From Micromonospora gifhornensis (GTDB taxonomy: Bacteria; Actinomycetota; Actinomycetes; Mycobacteriales; Micromonosporaceae): a stretch of 64,000 nucleotides of DNA. Positions 50,962 through 59,099 of this stretch are shown here, piece by piece; the stretch's first letter is position 1, and the number at the start of each line of letters is the position of its first letter. Made by a program: the position numbers and the translations under genes. Location: assembly GCF_016863515.1 (NCBI RefSeq), contig NZ_BOPA01000026.1, positions 115,604-179,603 of the forward strand, given 5' to 3'. The notes under the pieces are model-generated. The model had not been told where the DNA came from. It ran no database searches and saw only the letters and a program-made list of their open reading frames with translations.

Positions 50962-51411
50962 GCCGCCCGCCATCCGCTCCCGTACGGCCGTCAGCTCCTC
51001 GAAGGCGTACGCCCAGTTGTGGCACTTGAAGCTGCGCAGGCCCTCGATCGGGGTGCGGCAGTCGGCGCAGCGGACGCCCGCGATGGCGTCGGGGAGGCCG
51101 GTGTTGACGTAGCGGCGCTCGCCCAGGATCACCGTGGCGATCATCATCGGATCGTGCACGCCCTTCAAGGCGGAGGAGACGATGTCGTACCAGCTGATCC
51201 GGCGATCGCACTTCGGGCAGTCCGGCTGGTCGCCGCTTACCCACAGCGGAGCACCGATGGTGCGCGGCGGCATGTTCAGCAGCTTCTCGATCCGCCGTAC
51301 GTCCGTCTCCGGGGTGGTCCAGCGGTGCCGGCCCGGCAGCGAGGCGGGTGAGTCGTAGACGGCCTGGAACAGCTCGGGGTCGACCTCGACGGTCTCGCGT
51401 TCGCTGGTCAC
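50944..51411 (-). CDS. Hypothetical protein with two CxxC motifs
   Basis: 155 residues from GTG 51411 (GGGAGG 7 bases upstream). CPKCDRR and CADCRTP lie about 55 residues apart and may bind one zinc; between them is SWYDIVSSALKGVHDPMMIATVILGERRYVNTG. No known family recognised. The C-terminus overlaps the GNAT gene on the other strand. Confidence 0.75.
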   Translation of the reverse strand: MTSERETVEVDPELFQAVYDSPASLPGRHRWTTPETDVRRIEKLLNMPPRTIGAPLWVSGDQPDCPKCDRRISWYDIVSSALKGVHDPMMIATVILGERRYVNTGLPDAIAGVRCADCRTPIEGLRSFKCHNWAYAFEELTAVRERMAGGSVLGE

Positions 51412-51535
51412 GGCGTACCTCCCGGGGTTGTCGACGCCCTCACCGTGGCCACCGGCGGGCAACGGGCACAACCGGATCAACGACACGGCACCCCTACCGG
51501 CGTCGGCAGCACCGACCTGCTGAGAGGAACCCGGG

Positions 51536-52051
51536 TCAGGCGAAGTGGTGTCCGGAACGCCAGTCCTCGGCGTTCTGCCGCCACACCGACCGGGTACGCC
51601 AGAGCAGCACGCCGCCGCCGACCCCGAACATCACCGTCACGGCGATGACGACCACGGGCTCCAGGTAGCCGGCACCGATCCGTACGTCGCGGACGTTGCG
51701 TCGTGGATCGGCGGGGTCGTACCGCACGGTGGCGACGTCACCGACCTGCGGTTCCGGGCTCCACCTGTAGTCGGTGACCTCCGCGACGACCTGGCGGCCC
51801 TCGGCGGTGGTGAAGGCGACAAGCACGTACGAGTTCCTGCCCTGCGCATGCACCTCGCGTACGGTCGCCTCGGCCTGCACACCGTAGTTGTCCAGCCGAT
51901 GGGTCCGGTGGATCGACCGCACCTCAAGCGGCACGATCACCGCCAGCAAGGCGACAAGCAGCACGATTCCGGTCAGCGGGTGGCGCATCCAGTAGCCGGG
52001 CAGCCAGCGGCTGCGCAGCCTGCGCGGCTTCCGCCGATCCCGCCAACCCAC
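51536..52051 (-). CDS. DUF3592-type membrane protein
   Basis: About 171 residues. A basic N-terminus (RDRRKPRRLRSRWLPGYW), TM helix PLTGIVLLVALLAVIVPLEV, an extracytoplasmic beta domain with TVREVHAQGRNSYVLVAFTTAEGRQV and VGDVATVRYDPADPRR, then TM helix VVVIAVTVMFGVGGGVLLW. This is the DUF3592 layout; function unknown. The start (GTG 52051) is uncertain; a Met after the basic stretch is an alternative. Confidence 0.75.
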   Translation of the reverse strand: MGWRDRRKPRRLRSRWLPGYWMRHPLTGIVLLVALLAVIVPLEVRSIHRTHRLDNYGVQAEATVREVHAQGRNSYVLVAFTTAEGRQVVAEVTDYRWSPEPQVGDVATVRYDPADPRRNVRDVRIGAGYLEPVVVIAVTVMFGVGGGVLLWRTRSVWRQNAEDWRSGHHFA

Positions 52052-52086
52052 ACTGCAATCCTGCCCGCCCCCGACAACCGGACGCG

Positions 52087-53244
52087 TCAGCGGTTCTGCC
52101 GTTCGACCGCGCGCCGCAGCACACCACGTACGCCGGGCAGGGTGATCGCGCGCATCGTGACGTCGTTCAGCCACACGTGGACGCGGCTCGGTGGGGCGTA
52201 CTGGTGCATGCCGCGACGGGCGAGTGCCTGCCGCTTGACGACCTCCGGTCGTAGCGCGGCCTCCCAACCGGCGAGGGCGGTCGGGATGTCCTGGTCGGGC
52301 CGGTTCAGGGCGGTGCCGAGCCGGTCCGCGCCGGCCAGGGCGAGGGCGGCCCCGTGCCCGGCGAAGAGGGTGACGCACCAGGCCGCGTCGCCGAGCAACA
52401 CCACCCGACCGTCGCTCCACCGGGGCATGACCACCTGGCTGACCTGGTCGAAGTAGGCGCCGGCGGGATCGGCGGCCAACTGCCGCAACGCCTCGGGCAC
52501 CCCGGCGGCGAGGTCGGCGAAGGTCGCCCCGACGGCCTCGACCGCGCCCCGAGCCACCTCCAGCCCCGGATCCTCGCAGCGGTAGGTGAAGAACGCCGAG
52601 GATCGGCCGGGCCCCAGGTTGATGATCGCTGCCGTCCGGCCGGGCCCGATGAAGGTCGTCGCGGACGACTCGGGCACCTCCGCCACCGGCTCGGCGAGGG
52701 GGACCGCCGCCACCACGTACGGCAGGTCGACCCGGTACTGCGCACCGAACACCGACGTCCGGGTGGCGGAGTGCACCCCGTCGGCGCCGACGAGCAGGTC
52801 GGCATCCTCGGTGCTGCCGTCGCTGAGCGTGACCCGTACCCGGTCGGCATCCTGCTCGATCGCGGTGACGGTGGTGCCGAAGCGGAACTCGGTGTGCTCG
52901 CGGGCCACGTCGTACAGCGCGGCTTCCAGGTCGCCCCGGAACACCGTCATGGCGCGCGGGCCGAGGGTGGCCTCGGCGAGGGCCGCCGGCACGGTGAACT
53001 TCGGCCGACCGTCCGCGCGGACCAGCACGGTGGAGAAGGAGCCCAGCGCGCGGTCGGAGAGTGCGGGTAGCAGGTCGAGTCGCTGCGCGGCGTCGTACCC
53101 CGACCCGAGCAGGTTCACCAGGTAGCCGCTGCTGCGCCGGCCCGGGGCCCGCTCCACCACGGTCGTGCGCCAGCCGTCGCGGCCGAGCCGCGCCGCCGCG
53201 GCCAGACCGGCGATGCCCGCGCCGACGATCACCGCTCGCCTCAT
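52087..53244 (-). CDS. FAD-dependent aromatic monooxygenase
   Basis: 385 residues; N-terminal FAD motif AVIVGAGIAGLAAAARLGRDGWRTTVVERA, DG motif LLVGADGVHSATRTSVFG and GD motif VVLLGDAAWCVTLFAGHGAALALAGAD of class A flavin monooxygenases (TetX, UbiH, PHBH group). Substrate unknown; the divergent TetR gene and shared operators suggest it acts on an inducing aromatic compound or drug. ATG 53244 has GGAAGGGA upstream. Confidence 0.9.
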   Translation of the reverse strand: MRRAVIVGAGIAGLAAAARLGRDGWRTTVVERAPGRRSSGYLVNLLGSGYDAAQRLDLLPALSDRALGSFSTVLVRADGRPKFTVPAALAEATLGPRAMTVFRGDLEAALYDVAREHTEFRFGTTVTAIEQDADRVRVTLSDGSTEDADLLVGADGVHSATRTSVFGAQYRVDLPYVVAAVPLAEPVAEVPESSATTFIGPGRTAAIINLGPGRSSAFFTYRCEDPGLEVARGAVEAVGATFADLAAGVPEALRQLAADPAGAYFDQVSQVVMPRWSDGRVVLLGDAAWCVTLFAGHGAALALAGADRLGTALNRPDQDIPTALAGWEAALRPEVVKRQALARRGMHQYAPPSRVHVWLNDVTMRAITLPGVRGVLRRAVERQNR

Positions 53245-53264
53245 GCGGTATCCCTTCCCAAGAA

Positions 53265-53299
53265 TGAGCGTACGCTCAAATAGTATGAGCATCTGCTCA
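53265..53299. promoter_or_regulatory. Twin TetR-type operators between monooxygenase and TetR genes
   Basis: TGAGCGTACGCTCA (53265-53278) is a perfect palindrome and TGAGCATCTGCTCA (53286-53299) repeats the same TGAGC-n4-GCTCA half sites, extended to ATGAGCA..TGCTCAT. Their centres are 21 bases apart, two helical turns, as for cooperative TetR dimers. A TAGTAT hexamer lies between them. Confidence 0.75.
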
Positions 53300-53344
53300 T
53301 GCGAGACAACTGAAGCCGTCCGGCCTGGGCCTAAGATCAGAGGC

Positions 53345-53941
53345 ATGCCGCGCGGAGTCGCCACCCCCGAGCCTCGGCAGCAGCTCTTCGCCGCCGTGGA
53401 GCGCGTCGTCGTCGGCGAGGGGCCGAGCCGGCTCACCAGCCGGGCCGTGACCCGCGAGGCCGGCGTCGCCACCGGGCTGCTGTTCAGCCACTTCACGAAC
53501 TTCGACGAGTTCCTCGTCGGCTACGCGGTCGACCGCAGCTTCCAACTCGCAAGCGCAGTGGCCGGGCTCCCGACCCGCGCCGGTAGCGCGACGGTCACCG
53601 AGAACCTCAGCGAGATCGGCCAAGCACTCCCGCTGGACGCGCTTGTGACGATGACCCGGCTGATGGCGTACCGACCCGGCATCACCGCCGGCGTCGAAGC
53701 GGTGCTCGGCCCCGGCAGCGCCGGCCTGCAACCGGTCGAACGGGCGATCGCCCGCTACCTCGCCGCCGAGCAGCAGTTGGGCCGGGTGCCCGCGAGCGCC
53801 GACCCGGAGGCGCTGGCCCTGATCGTGACCGCAGTGCTGCACCACCTGCTGCTGACCGACGGCACCAGCCCGCTGGCCGCCGGCCGACTCCACCGCGCCA
53901 TCGCGGCACTCACCGACGGATTCCCCACCGTCGCCCAGTGA
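53345..53941 (+). CDS. TetR-family transcriptional regulator
   Basis: 198 residues. N-terminal helix-turn-helix PRQQLFAAVERVVVGEGPSRLTSRAVTREAGVATGLLFSHFTNFDEFLVG, with the YYHF-type segment as LLFSHF; the remainder is a helical ligand and dimer domain. Divergent from the FAD monooxygenase gene across two matching palindromes, so it very probably represses both itself and that gene. ATG 53345. Confidence 0.9.
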   Translation: MPRGVATPEPRQQLFAAVERVVVGEGPSRLTSRAVTREAGVATGLLFSHFTNFDEFLVGYAVDRSFQLASAVAGLPTRAGSATVTENLSEIGQALPLDALVTMTRLMAYRPGITAGVEAVLGPGSAGLQPVERAIARYLAAEQQLGRVPASADPEALALIVTAVLHHLLLTDGTSPLAAGRLHRAIAALTDGFPTVAQ

Positions 53942-54091
53942 CCACAGCGCGATGACGCTCAGGGCCTGACCGCACCAGATCCACAGCCATGCGCCCCGCA
54001 GCGGGCACACATCTGCCTTGCCCGTACCGTCTGGCGTCTGTCAATATCATCTGCCCGGGTGATCATCGCCCGGTCGGTACATGGGGGACAG

Positions 54092-56194
54092 ATGCGCATC
54101 GGCTCGCGCTCAACTCGACGGATCGTGGCACTGCTGACGGTGGCCGCACTCGGCAGCTCCGGAGGTGCCGTAGCGGTGGTCGCACCCGCCTCGGCAGCCG
54201 GGCCCACACTGCAATCCGCGCAGACCGTACGCCCACCGGCGGTGTCGTCGTACGAGTATCCGATGTATCCCAACTCGCCCAACCTCGACTACAGCATCGG
54301 GATGGCGGGCACCTTCCAATTCCTGACGTACCGCACCGACACGGTGGCCTTCGCCTGGCGGCTCGGCGACGACGGCCCCTCCGGCACCGTCCCGGCCGTC
54401 GATCGCCTGGGGTACGCGTCGATCGCCCCCACCCAGGCGGGCCTTCAGACGCTCTACGTCCGGGATGTGACCCCCGAGGGTCCGCAACCGAGCGAGACCG
54501 CCTACGCGTTCAAGGTGGACGACGGCCCACGGCTTGTTGATCGCGGCGAGGACGGCGCGGAGTTGGTGGTCGGCGAGTCGCGGACGGTGCGCCTGCGGCC
54601 GGGTCGACCGGACGTCGTCTCCTACACCTACAGCCTGCGCGACCGGGTGCACAAGACGTACTACACCGGCACGGTGGCCGCGCGCCCGGACGGGACTGCG
54701 GACCTCACCTGGACAGCCGTCCACCACGAGATCGCCAATCTCCTGGTGCACAGTGTCAGCGCCGACGGCACCGTCTCCGCCAGCCGGTACGTCTCCTATT
54801 CCGTCGACGGTGCGGCGCCCACCGTGTCGCGCATCCCCGGCGTGGGCTGGGTGACACCGACCACCTTCATCGCCCGTACCCGCATGGCGAACCCCGTCGA
54901 GTACGTGGTCACCATCAACTCCGACCAGAACAGCCGACAGATCCTGACGCCGGCAGCCGACGGCAGCGCCACCTTCCAACTCCTGCCCACCGTCAGGGGC
55001 ACCCACTACATCAACGTCTTCGCACGCAACGCCGCCGGTGTGCAGACGGGCAGCGCCATCATCCTCTGGTCGGTTTCCAACCGTCCGGAGGTAACCTCGA
55101 CCGACTTCCCGTCGAACGGCGTCGGCCGGGTATGGCCCGGCACCTTCACCTTCACCGCCGGAATGCCTGGCACGACGGAGTTCCGGTACCGGATCAACGG
55201 CGCTCCGTCGGTCGCGGTCCCCGCCGGCCCGGACGGAACGGCGACCGTGTCCTGGACGCCGCCGACGGACGGTGCCCACGAGGTGCTGCTCTGGAGTGTG
55301 ACTGCCACCGGCAGCACCTCCGATGTCACCGAACACCGCTTCCAGCTCAAACGCCGCCTGATCGCCCTCGACCACGTCACCCCGGGTTCGGTGACCACCG
55401 GCGAGGTGCACCTGCTGGAGCTGACCGGCTACGGCATGCACAAGCAGGACCTCATCGAGGTCATCCCGGCCGACGGTAAGCCGGTACCCGCGCAGGTCCA
55501 CCACCTGACCGGCGGCGGCGCGATGATGCTGGTCCACGCCGACCTGACCGGCGTGGCGACCGGTCCGGCCACGGTGCGGCTGACCCCGCACGACGAACTC
55601 GGTAGCTCGGTAACGTGGGCCAGCAGATTCCAGATCGTCGCACCGCCCGCGCCCAAGGCCACCAAGCTGCCGGCGATCACCGGCACGGTCGCCGTCGGCA
55701 GCACCGTGAAGGCCAGCACCGGGACCTGGACGCCCAGCGCCACGTCGTACAAGTACCAGTGGGCGGCGAACGGCACCGCGATCAAGGGCGCCACCGGCGC
55801 ATCACTCAAGATCACGGCCGCGCTGCTCGGCAAGAAGCTCACGGTCACCGTGACCGCCATCCGGACCGGTCACCCGAACGGCAAGGCCACCTCGAAGGCC
55901 ACCGCCGCGGTCGCCAAGGGCAAGGCCCCCAAGGCGACGAAGAAGCCCAAGATCAGCGGTACGCCCAAGGTCGGCCGGAAGGTCAAGGCCCTGGTCGGCA
56001 CCTGGTCGCCGAAGGCGGACTCCTACAAGTACGAGTGGCGGCTCAACGGAAAGCTGATCAAGGGAGCGACCGGCAAGACGCTGAAGCTGACCTCGAAGAT
56101 GCGCGGCAAGAAGCTCACCGTCACGGTGATCGCTCGCAAGGCCGGCCACAGCAACGGCAAGGCCACCAGCGCAAAGGTCACCGTACGCCGCTGA
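54092..56194 (+). CDS. Large secreted surface protein with Ig-like repeats
   Basis: 700 residues from ATG 54092. Signal peptide IVALLTVAALGSSGGAVAVVAPASA, then about 480 residues of beta-sandwich modules with recurring RYVSYSVDGAAPTVSR- and IILWSVSNRPEVTS-type strand endings. At the C-terminus come two copies of an about 80-residue domain, each with KxPxIxGTxxVGxxVxA, GTWxPxxxSYKYxW, IKGATGxxLK and GHxNGKATS. These lysine-rich repeats are common in actinobacterial exoproteins and may bind cell-wall polymers. No LPXTG or membrane anchor. Function unknown. Confidence 0.8.
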   Translation: MRIGSRSTRRIVALLTVAALGSSGGAVAVVAPASAAGPTLQSAQTVRPPAVSSYEYPMYPNSPNLDYSIGMAGTFQFLTYRTDTVAFAWRLGDDGPSGTVPAVDRLGYASIAPTQAGLQTLYVRDVTPEGPQPSETAYAFKVDDGPRLVDRGEDGAELVVGESRTVRLRPGRPDVVSYTYSLRDRVHKTYYTGTVAARPDGTADLTWTAVHHEIANLLVHSVSADGTVSASRYVSYSVDGAAPTVSRIPGVGWVTPTTFIARTRMANPVEYVVTINSDQNSRQILTPAADGSATFQLLPTVRGTHYINVFARNAAGVQTGSAIILWSVSNRPEVTSTDFPSNGVGRVWPGTFTFTAGMPGTTEFRYRINGAPSVAVPAGPDGTATVSWTPPTDGAHEVLLWSVTATGSTSDVTEHRFQLKRRLIALDHVTPGSVTTGEVHLLELTGYGMHKQDLIEVIPADGKPVPAQVHHLTGGGAMMLVHADLTGVATGPATVRLTPHDELGSSVTWASRFQIVAPPAPKATKLPAITGTVAVGSTVKASTGTWTPSATSYKYQWAANGTAIKGATGASLKITAALLGKKLTVTVTAIRTGHPNGKATSKATAAVAKGKAPKATKKPKISGTPKVGRKVKALVGTWSPKADSYKYEWRLNGKLIKGATGKTLKLTSKMRGKKLTVTVIARKAGHSNGKATSAKVTVRR

Positions 56195-56245
56195 CCCTGA
56201 ACGGGCCCTGGTTGGCTAACAGGCAGCCCGGACGACGTCGGAAGC

Positions 56246-56274
56246 TAGAACTGTAGAACATGTGGTTCTACACT
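56246..56274 (+). promoter_or_regulatory. Promoter/operator of the VapBC-type operon
   Basis: TGTAGAAC-atgtg-GTTCTACA (56252-56272) is a perfect 8+8 inverted repeat. It occupies the spacer between a candidate -35 TAGAAC (56246-56251) and -10 TACACT (56269-56274), 17 bases apart. The -10 is 7 bases before the antitoxin ATG, implying a leaderless, autorepressed mRNA. Confidence 0.65.
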
Positions 56275-56281
56275 CGTAGTC

Positions 56282-56560
56282 ATGGAACGTATCGGTGTCC
56301 GGGAGCTGAACCAGAACACGAGCCAGGTGTTGGCTCGGGTGAGTGGCGGCGAGACCGTCGAGATCACCGATCGCGGACACCCGATCGCCCGACTGGTTCC
56401 GGTGGGCGACGACAGGTCGGTGCTGGCCAAGTTGGTAGCGGCGGGGCGAGCCGTCGCCCCCACCGGCGGGGGCTCTGTTCCGCTTCCACCGAAGCTCGGT
56501 GACGAGAGCGTGGATGTGGCCGCCTCGCTCGCTGCCATGCGGGACGAGGAACGCTGGTGA
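56282..56560 (+). CDS. Antitoxin, Phd/YefM family
   Basis: 92 residues: MERIGVRELNQNTSQVLARVSGGETVEITDRGHPIARLVPV is the Phd/YefM DNA-binding N-terminus, followed by a flexible toxin-wrapping tail. It should neutralise the downstream PIN toxin and repress the operon through the palindrome just upstream. Overlaps the toxin gene by four bases. Confidence 0.93.
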   Translation: MERIGVRELNQNTSQVLARVSGGETVEITDRGHPIARLVPVGDDRSVLAKLVAAGRAVAPTGGGSVPLPPKLGDESVDVAASLAAMRDEERW

Positions 56561-56967
56561 TCTACCTCGATTCAGCTGCCGTCATCAAGCTGGTTCGACA
56601 GGAGATGTGCAGCGCCGACCTTGTCTCCTGGCTCAACAAGCACGACGACGTGCCGCTGGTTTCCTCCGCTCTCGTTGAGGTGGAAGTGCCCAGAGCGCTG
56701 CGCCGATCAGCTCCGCAAGCTTTGATCGGAGTGCCGGCGGCCGTCGGACGGCTGTTCCGAATGGAGATCGACAGCACGGTCCGGGCGACCGCAGCCGCGT
56801 TCGCTGAGCCGACACTCCGCAGCCTTGACGCCATCCACCTGGCCACCGCCCAGGTACTGACCAACGAGTCCGGCACGGCGCTCACCGCCTTCGTCACCTA
56901 CGACCGGCGGCTGCTCGAATGCGCCAAGGCAGCTGGGCTGCCCGTAGCAAGCCCCGGCCAGAACTGA
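56557..56967 (+). CDS. vapC: VapC-type PIN-domain ribonuclease toxin
   Basis: 136 residues with the PIN acidic residues Asp 5 (YLDSAA), Glu 41/43 (LVEVEV), Asp 91 (LRSLDAIHLATA) and Asp 116 (TYDRRLLECA). Expected to cleave specific tRNA or rRNA when released from the antitoxin. GTG 56557 overlaps the antitoxin stop (GTGA). The pair borders the tRNA-Lys-linked element zone, a typical setting for mobile toxin-antitoxin modules. Confidence 0.93.
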   Translation: MIYLDSAAVIKLVRQEMCSADLVSWLNKHDDVPLVSSALVEVEVPRALRRSAPQALIGVPAAVGRLFRMEIDSTVRATAAAFAEPTLRSLDAIHLATAQVLTNESGTALTAFVTYDRRLLECAKAAGLPVASPGQN

Positions 56968-57075
56968 CCCACAAATCCACCATCCTGTGCGGAGTCCGGC
57001 CGTACGGCAGCGCGGCCATGACATCGGCCGTGGTCTGCGCTTCTGCTTGCACCCCCGTATGGGTATCCGTTCGGA

Positions 57076-57112
57076 GTGAGCCGCCAGGGACTCGGACCTG
57101 AACCTATGGATT
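57076..57112 (-). repeat. Degenerate copy of the tRNA-Lys 3' half (att-like)
   Basis: 37 bases aligning to the 3' half of tRNA-Lys (acceptor 3' strand, T-arm, variable loop, anticodon 3' stem) with two or three substitutions and a one-base gap; it includes CCGCCAGGGACTCG and TGAACCTATGGATT in the same orientation as the real gene 4 kb away. It looks like the outer attachment site left by an integrative element. Confidence 0.7.
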
Positions 57113-57147
57113 GCCGGCGAACCGGTCTCCTGCGGTGCGGTTCGAGG

Positions 57148-57444
57148 TCATCCGGGCTGCTGGCGCGCTTCTCGGCCGGGTTCGGCTGGCACGGTTGCTG
57201 TACTTCGCTGCTGTACTTCCGCAGGCTGTCTGGCCCAGCCGATGAACCGTCGGTGGAGTGCGCCGGCCGGTGCCCAGGGCATGTCCTCGGCGGCCTGCAC
57301 GAGACAGACGCCGAGGTAGAGCGCCAGCGACACCTGAGCGCCCGCGTACTCCGCGCGTAGCTCTCGCCTCCGAGTGGGGCAGGGCCAGGGCAGGTCGCAG
57401 CCGCCGCAGCTCCAGATCGGCATCACCGGGCCGTGGGTGGTCAC
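57148..57444 (-). CDS. Small Cys-containing protein of integrative elements
   Basis: 98 residues from GTG 57444: MPIWSCGGCDLPWPCPTRRRELRAEY then AGAQVSLALYLGVCLVQAAEDMPWAPAGALHRRFIGWAR and a polar tail. The CxxC...C pattern and RRF.GW end resemble short proteins found in pSAM2-like actinomycete elements (recollection). Function unknown. Overlaps the preceding gene by four bases; third of a three-gene set. Confidence 0.65.
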   Translation of the reverse strand: MTTHGPVMPIWSCGGCDLPWPCPTRRRELRAEYAGAQVSLALYLGVCLVQAAEDMPWAPAGALHRRFIGWARQPAEVQQRSTATVPAEPGREARQQPG

Positions 57445-57620
57445 CGCACACCGCCCAGGAATCGGGCGACGCTCGAGCGGGCCTGCCGGCTGGTCGCCCA
57501 TTCCACCTGCCAGCACGGGTACGGAGCCAGCCGCGCCCACCAGGCGCGGCAGCCGACGCACATGCCGTCGAGCCCTCGAACGTGTACGGCGAGGATCGCG
57601 TACTCCTGGTCGTTTCTCAC
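57441..57620 (-). CDS. Very small Cys-containing protein of integrative elements
   Basis: 59 residues from GTG 57620, with GAGGAGG upstream. RNDQEYAILAVHVRGLDGM then CVGCRAWWARLAPYPCWQVEWA and VARFLGGVR. CxxC plus a further Cys suggests metal binding. Four-base GTGA overlaps on both sides tie it to its neighbours. Confidence 0.65.
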   Translation of the reverse strand: MRNDQEYAILAVHVRGLDGMCVGCRAWWARLAPYPCWQVEWATSRQARSSVARFLGGVR

Positions 57621-57793
57621 TGCGCCTCCTCTCCCGGCCAGTGGCCACGGTTGATGGGGATGCGGTGCCGGGCGTGGCAGGGCAGATCGGCTCCACAGCG
57701 ACAGATCCGCCGCCACTTCTGCCAGGACCAGACCGGCCGATGCCGCCGAGCAAGGGTGAGGGCTACCGCTAGGACGTACTCGTCGTAGGACAC
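57617..57793 (-). CDS. Very small basic protein of integrative elements
   Basis: 58 residues from GTG 57793: SYDEYVLAVALTLARRHRPVWSWQKWRRICRCGADLPCHARHRIPINRGHW. Contains CRCG and a later Cys, many Trp and Arg. First of three overlapping genes divergent from the GntR gene; function unknown. Confidence 0.6.
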   Translation of the reverse strand: MSYDEYVLAVALTLARRHRPVWSWQKWRRICRCGADLPCHARHRIPINRGHWPGEEAQ

Positions 57794-57973
57794 GCGCCCT
57801 TTGTTCTCCGACCTCTGCTGCCAAGGGCCGGTACCCCGGGCAGCGCAGCCCGCACCTGCGGGCGAAACACTCGCATCGTTCGGTCTGGTCACCGTGCCTC
57901 CCGCCGACGCCTGTGGTCCGTGGGCACCCCGTCACCCGTGCCTGGAGACAGGGCACCCACGGCAGAGCACCCG

Positions 57974-58098
57974 GCCGCCAAGCTGGGTAGCCCCACGAGC
58001 AACTTAGGACGCAATGTGCGCAGGGTCAACAGCTACGACACATAGCGTTGTAAGTTGAGCCCGGGATGTAGTCTGCTTGCACCAGCCGCCAAGCTGGG
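57974..58098. promoter_or_regulatory. Divergent control region with two GCCGCCAAGCTGGG repeats
   Basis: GCCGCCAAGCTGGG occurs at 57974-57987 and again at 58085-58098, the second just before the GntR start. They are candidates for GntR (KorSA-like) operators. The 315-base gap 57794-58108 is otherwise free of genes; TTGTAA at 58048 and TAGTCT at 58069 form a weak promoter for the regulator. Confidence 0.5.
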
Positions 58099-58108
58099 AG
58101 CACCACCT

Positions 58109-58333
58109 ATGTCTGAAGCTGCCTACCTACAGGTCGCCCGAGATATCCGCGAGCAGATCAGCTCTGGACAGTTGAACCCAGGCGACAAGTTGCCCTCGTT
58201 CGCTGCCCTCTGCGAGCACTACAAGGTCAGCAACACGGTCATCCGCGCCTCGATGCTCCTGCTCAAAGCCGAGGGCTTGATCGACGGGCGGCAAGGTAAG
58301 GGCGTCTACGTCGCCGACCCGCTTCCGCGGTAG
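58109..58333 (+). CDS. GntR-family regulator, DNA-binding domain only (KorSA-like)
   Basis: 74 residues: YLQVARDIREQISSGQLNPGDKLPSFAALCEHYKVSNTVIRASMLLLKAEGLIDGRQGKGVYVADP, a complete GntR winged helix with no effector domain. Full-length KorSA/HutC-type regulators are about 240-250 residues, but short GntR proteins like this are common on actinomycete integrative elements. ATG 58109. Probable repressor of its own gene and the divergent small genes. Confidence 0.85.
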   Translation: MSEAAYLQVARDIREQISSGQLNPGDKLPSFAALCEHYKVSNTVIRASMLLLKAEGLIDGRQGKGVYVADPLPR

Positions 58334-58379
58334 CTCGGGTCGCCCTCCGAACGCCTCTCACGCCGAGTTGGAGGAAACG

Positions 58380-58745
58380 ATGCACCCTGTACTGAGTGAA
58401 TATGTGAAGCGGGCCGGCTTCGACGAGGCCCGCTCGCGCCGCATGGTCAACGGATTGCGCGTCCTGCAGGAGATCGCAACCAAGGGCCACCAGCCGATCA
58501 CCTACGCAGCCTTCGCCGAGAAGTTGCAACCCGGCCTGGCGCCGCTGGCGACCGGCGCGATCTTGGAGGACATCGGCGTCTTCTGTAATCAAGCAGGGTG
58601 GCCGAACGTCACCTGTTTCGTCGTCTCCGCCACCACCGGTGAATGCTCGGAGGGATTTACGAAGATCTCCAGCGAGAGCCCAATGGCTGCCCGCGATGCC
58701 GCCTGGTTCGCCTACGCGGTCTACAAGAACGCGCCGCGCGTTTGA
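58380..58745 (+). CDS. Hypothetical protein of the integrative-element zone
   Basis: 121 residues from ATG 58380 with GGAGGAA 4 bases upstream. MVNGLRVLQEIATKGHQPITYAAFAEKL suggests a helical N-terminus; then GAILEDIGVFCNQAGWPNVTCFVVSATTGECSEGF and a helical end. The LGxIxxYCxxxGxPxLxxLVV-like pattern resembles small proteins linked to restriction or defence loci, but this is weak. Codon use is less GC-rich than the housekeeping genes. Confidence 0.7.
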   Translation: MHPVLSEYVKRAGFDEARSRRMVNGLRVLQEIATKGHQPITYAAFAEKLQPGLAPLATGAILEDIGVFCNQAGWPNVTCFVVSATTGECSEGFTKISSESPMAARDAAWFAYAVYKNAPRV

Positions 58746-59099
58746 CGAGGGTTGAGTCTCGCATCTTCTGCGGGCTACCGCGGATCTCGCCGCGGTCGAC
58801 GAGAACTGACCCGTCAGGCAGAGGTCTAGCCATACGCCTCGCTCACAAGCCCTGTGCGTCGCGTCCGCAGACCTCCGGCAACGGCTGCAAGCTCGGAGCG
58901 TTGCCCGGGCCTGCGTTCGTCAGCGTGCCGCCGCCCGGCGGCGTTGCTGTCTACAGCCCTTACCCTGGCCACCCTGCTGAAGTCCGCCCGCGCCGTCCGC
59001 TAACGCGACCTACAAACGGACCTCATGCCACACCGCCGCCGACCAGCCGCACGGCACTTCATCACCCGGATCGACGCAGCCCTCGGCCAGTACCGCTGA
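58746..59099. other. Intergenic remnant
   Basis: 354 bases without a supported gene. A 24-codon frame at 59025-59099 (MPHRRRPAARHFITRIDAAL..) ends right where the Nudix stop begins on the other strand and may be the tail of a lost gene. Confidence 0.4.

Noticed and set aside
56968..57147. Insertion sequence or integrase remnant next to vapC
   Set aside because: No transposase or integrase fragment is readable on either strand; only the degenerate att-like copy is supported.
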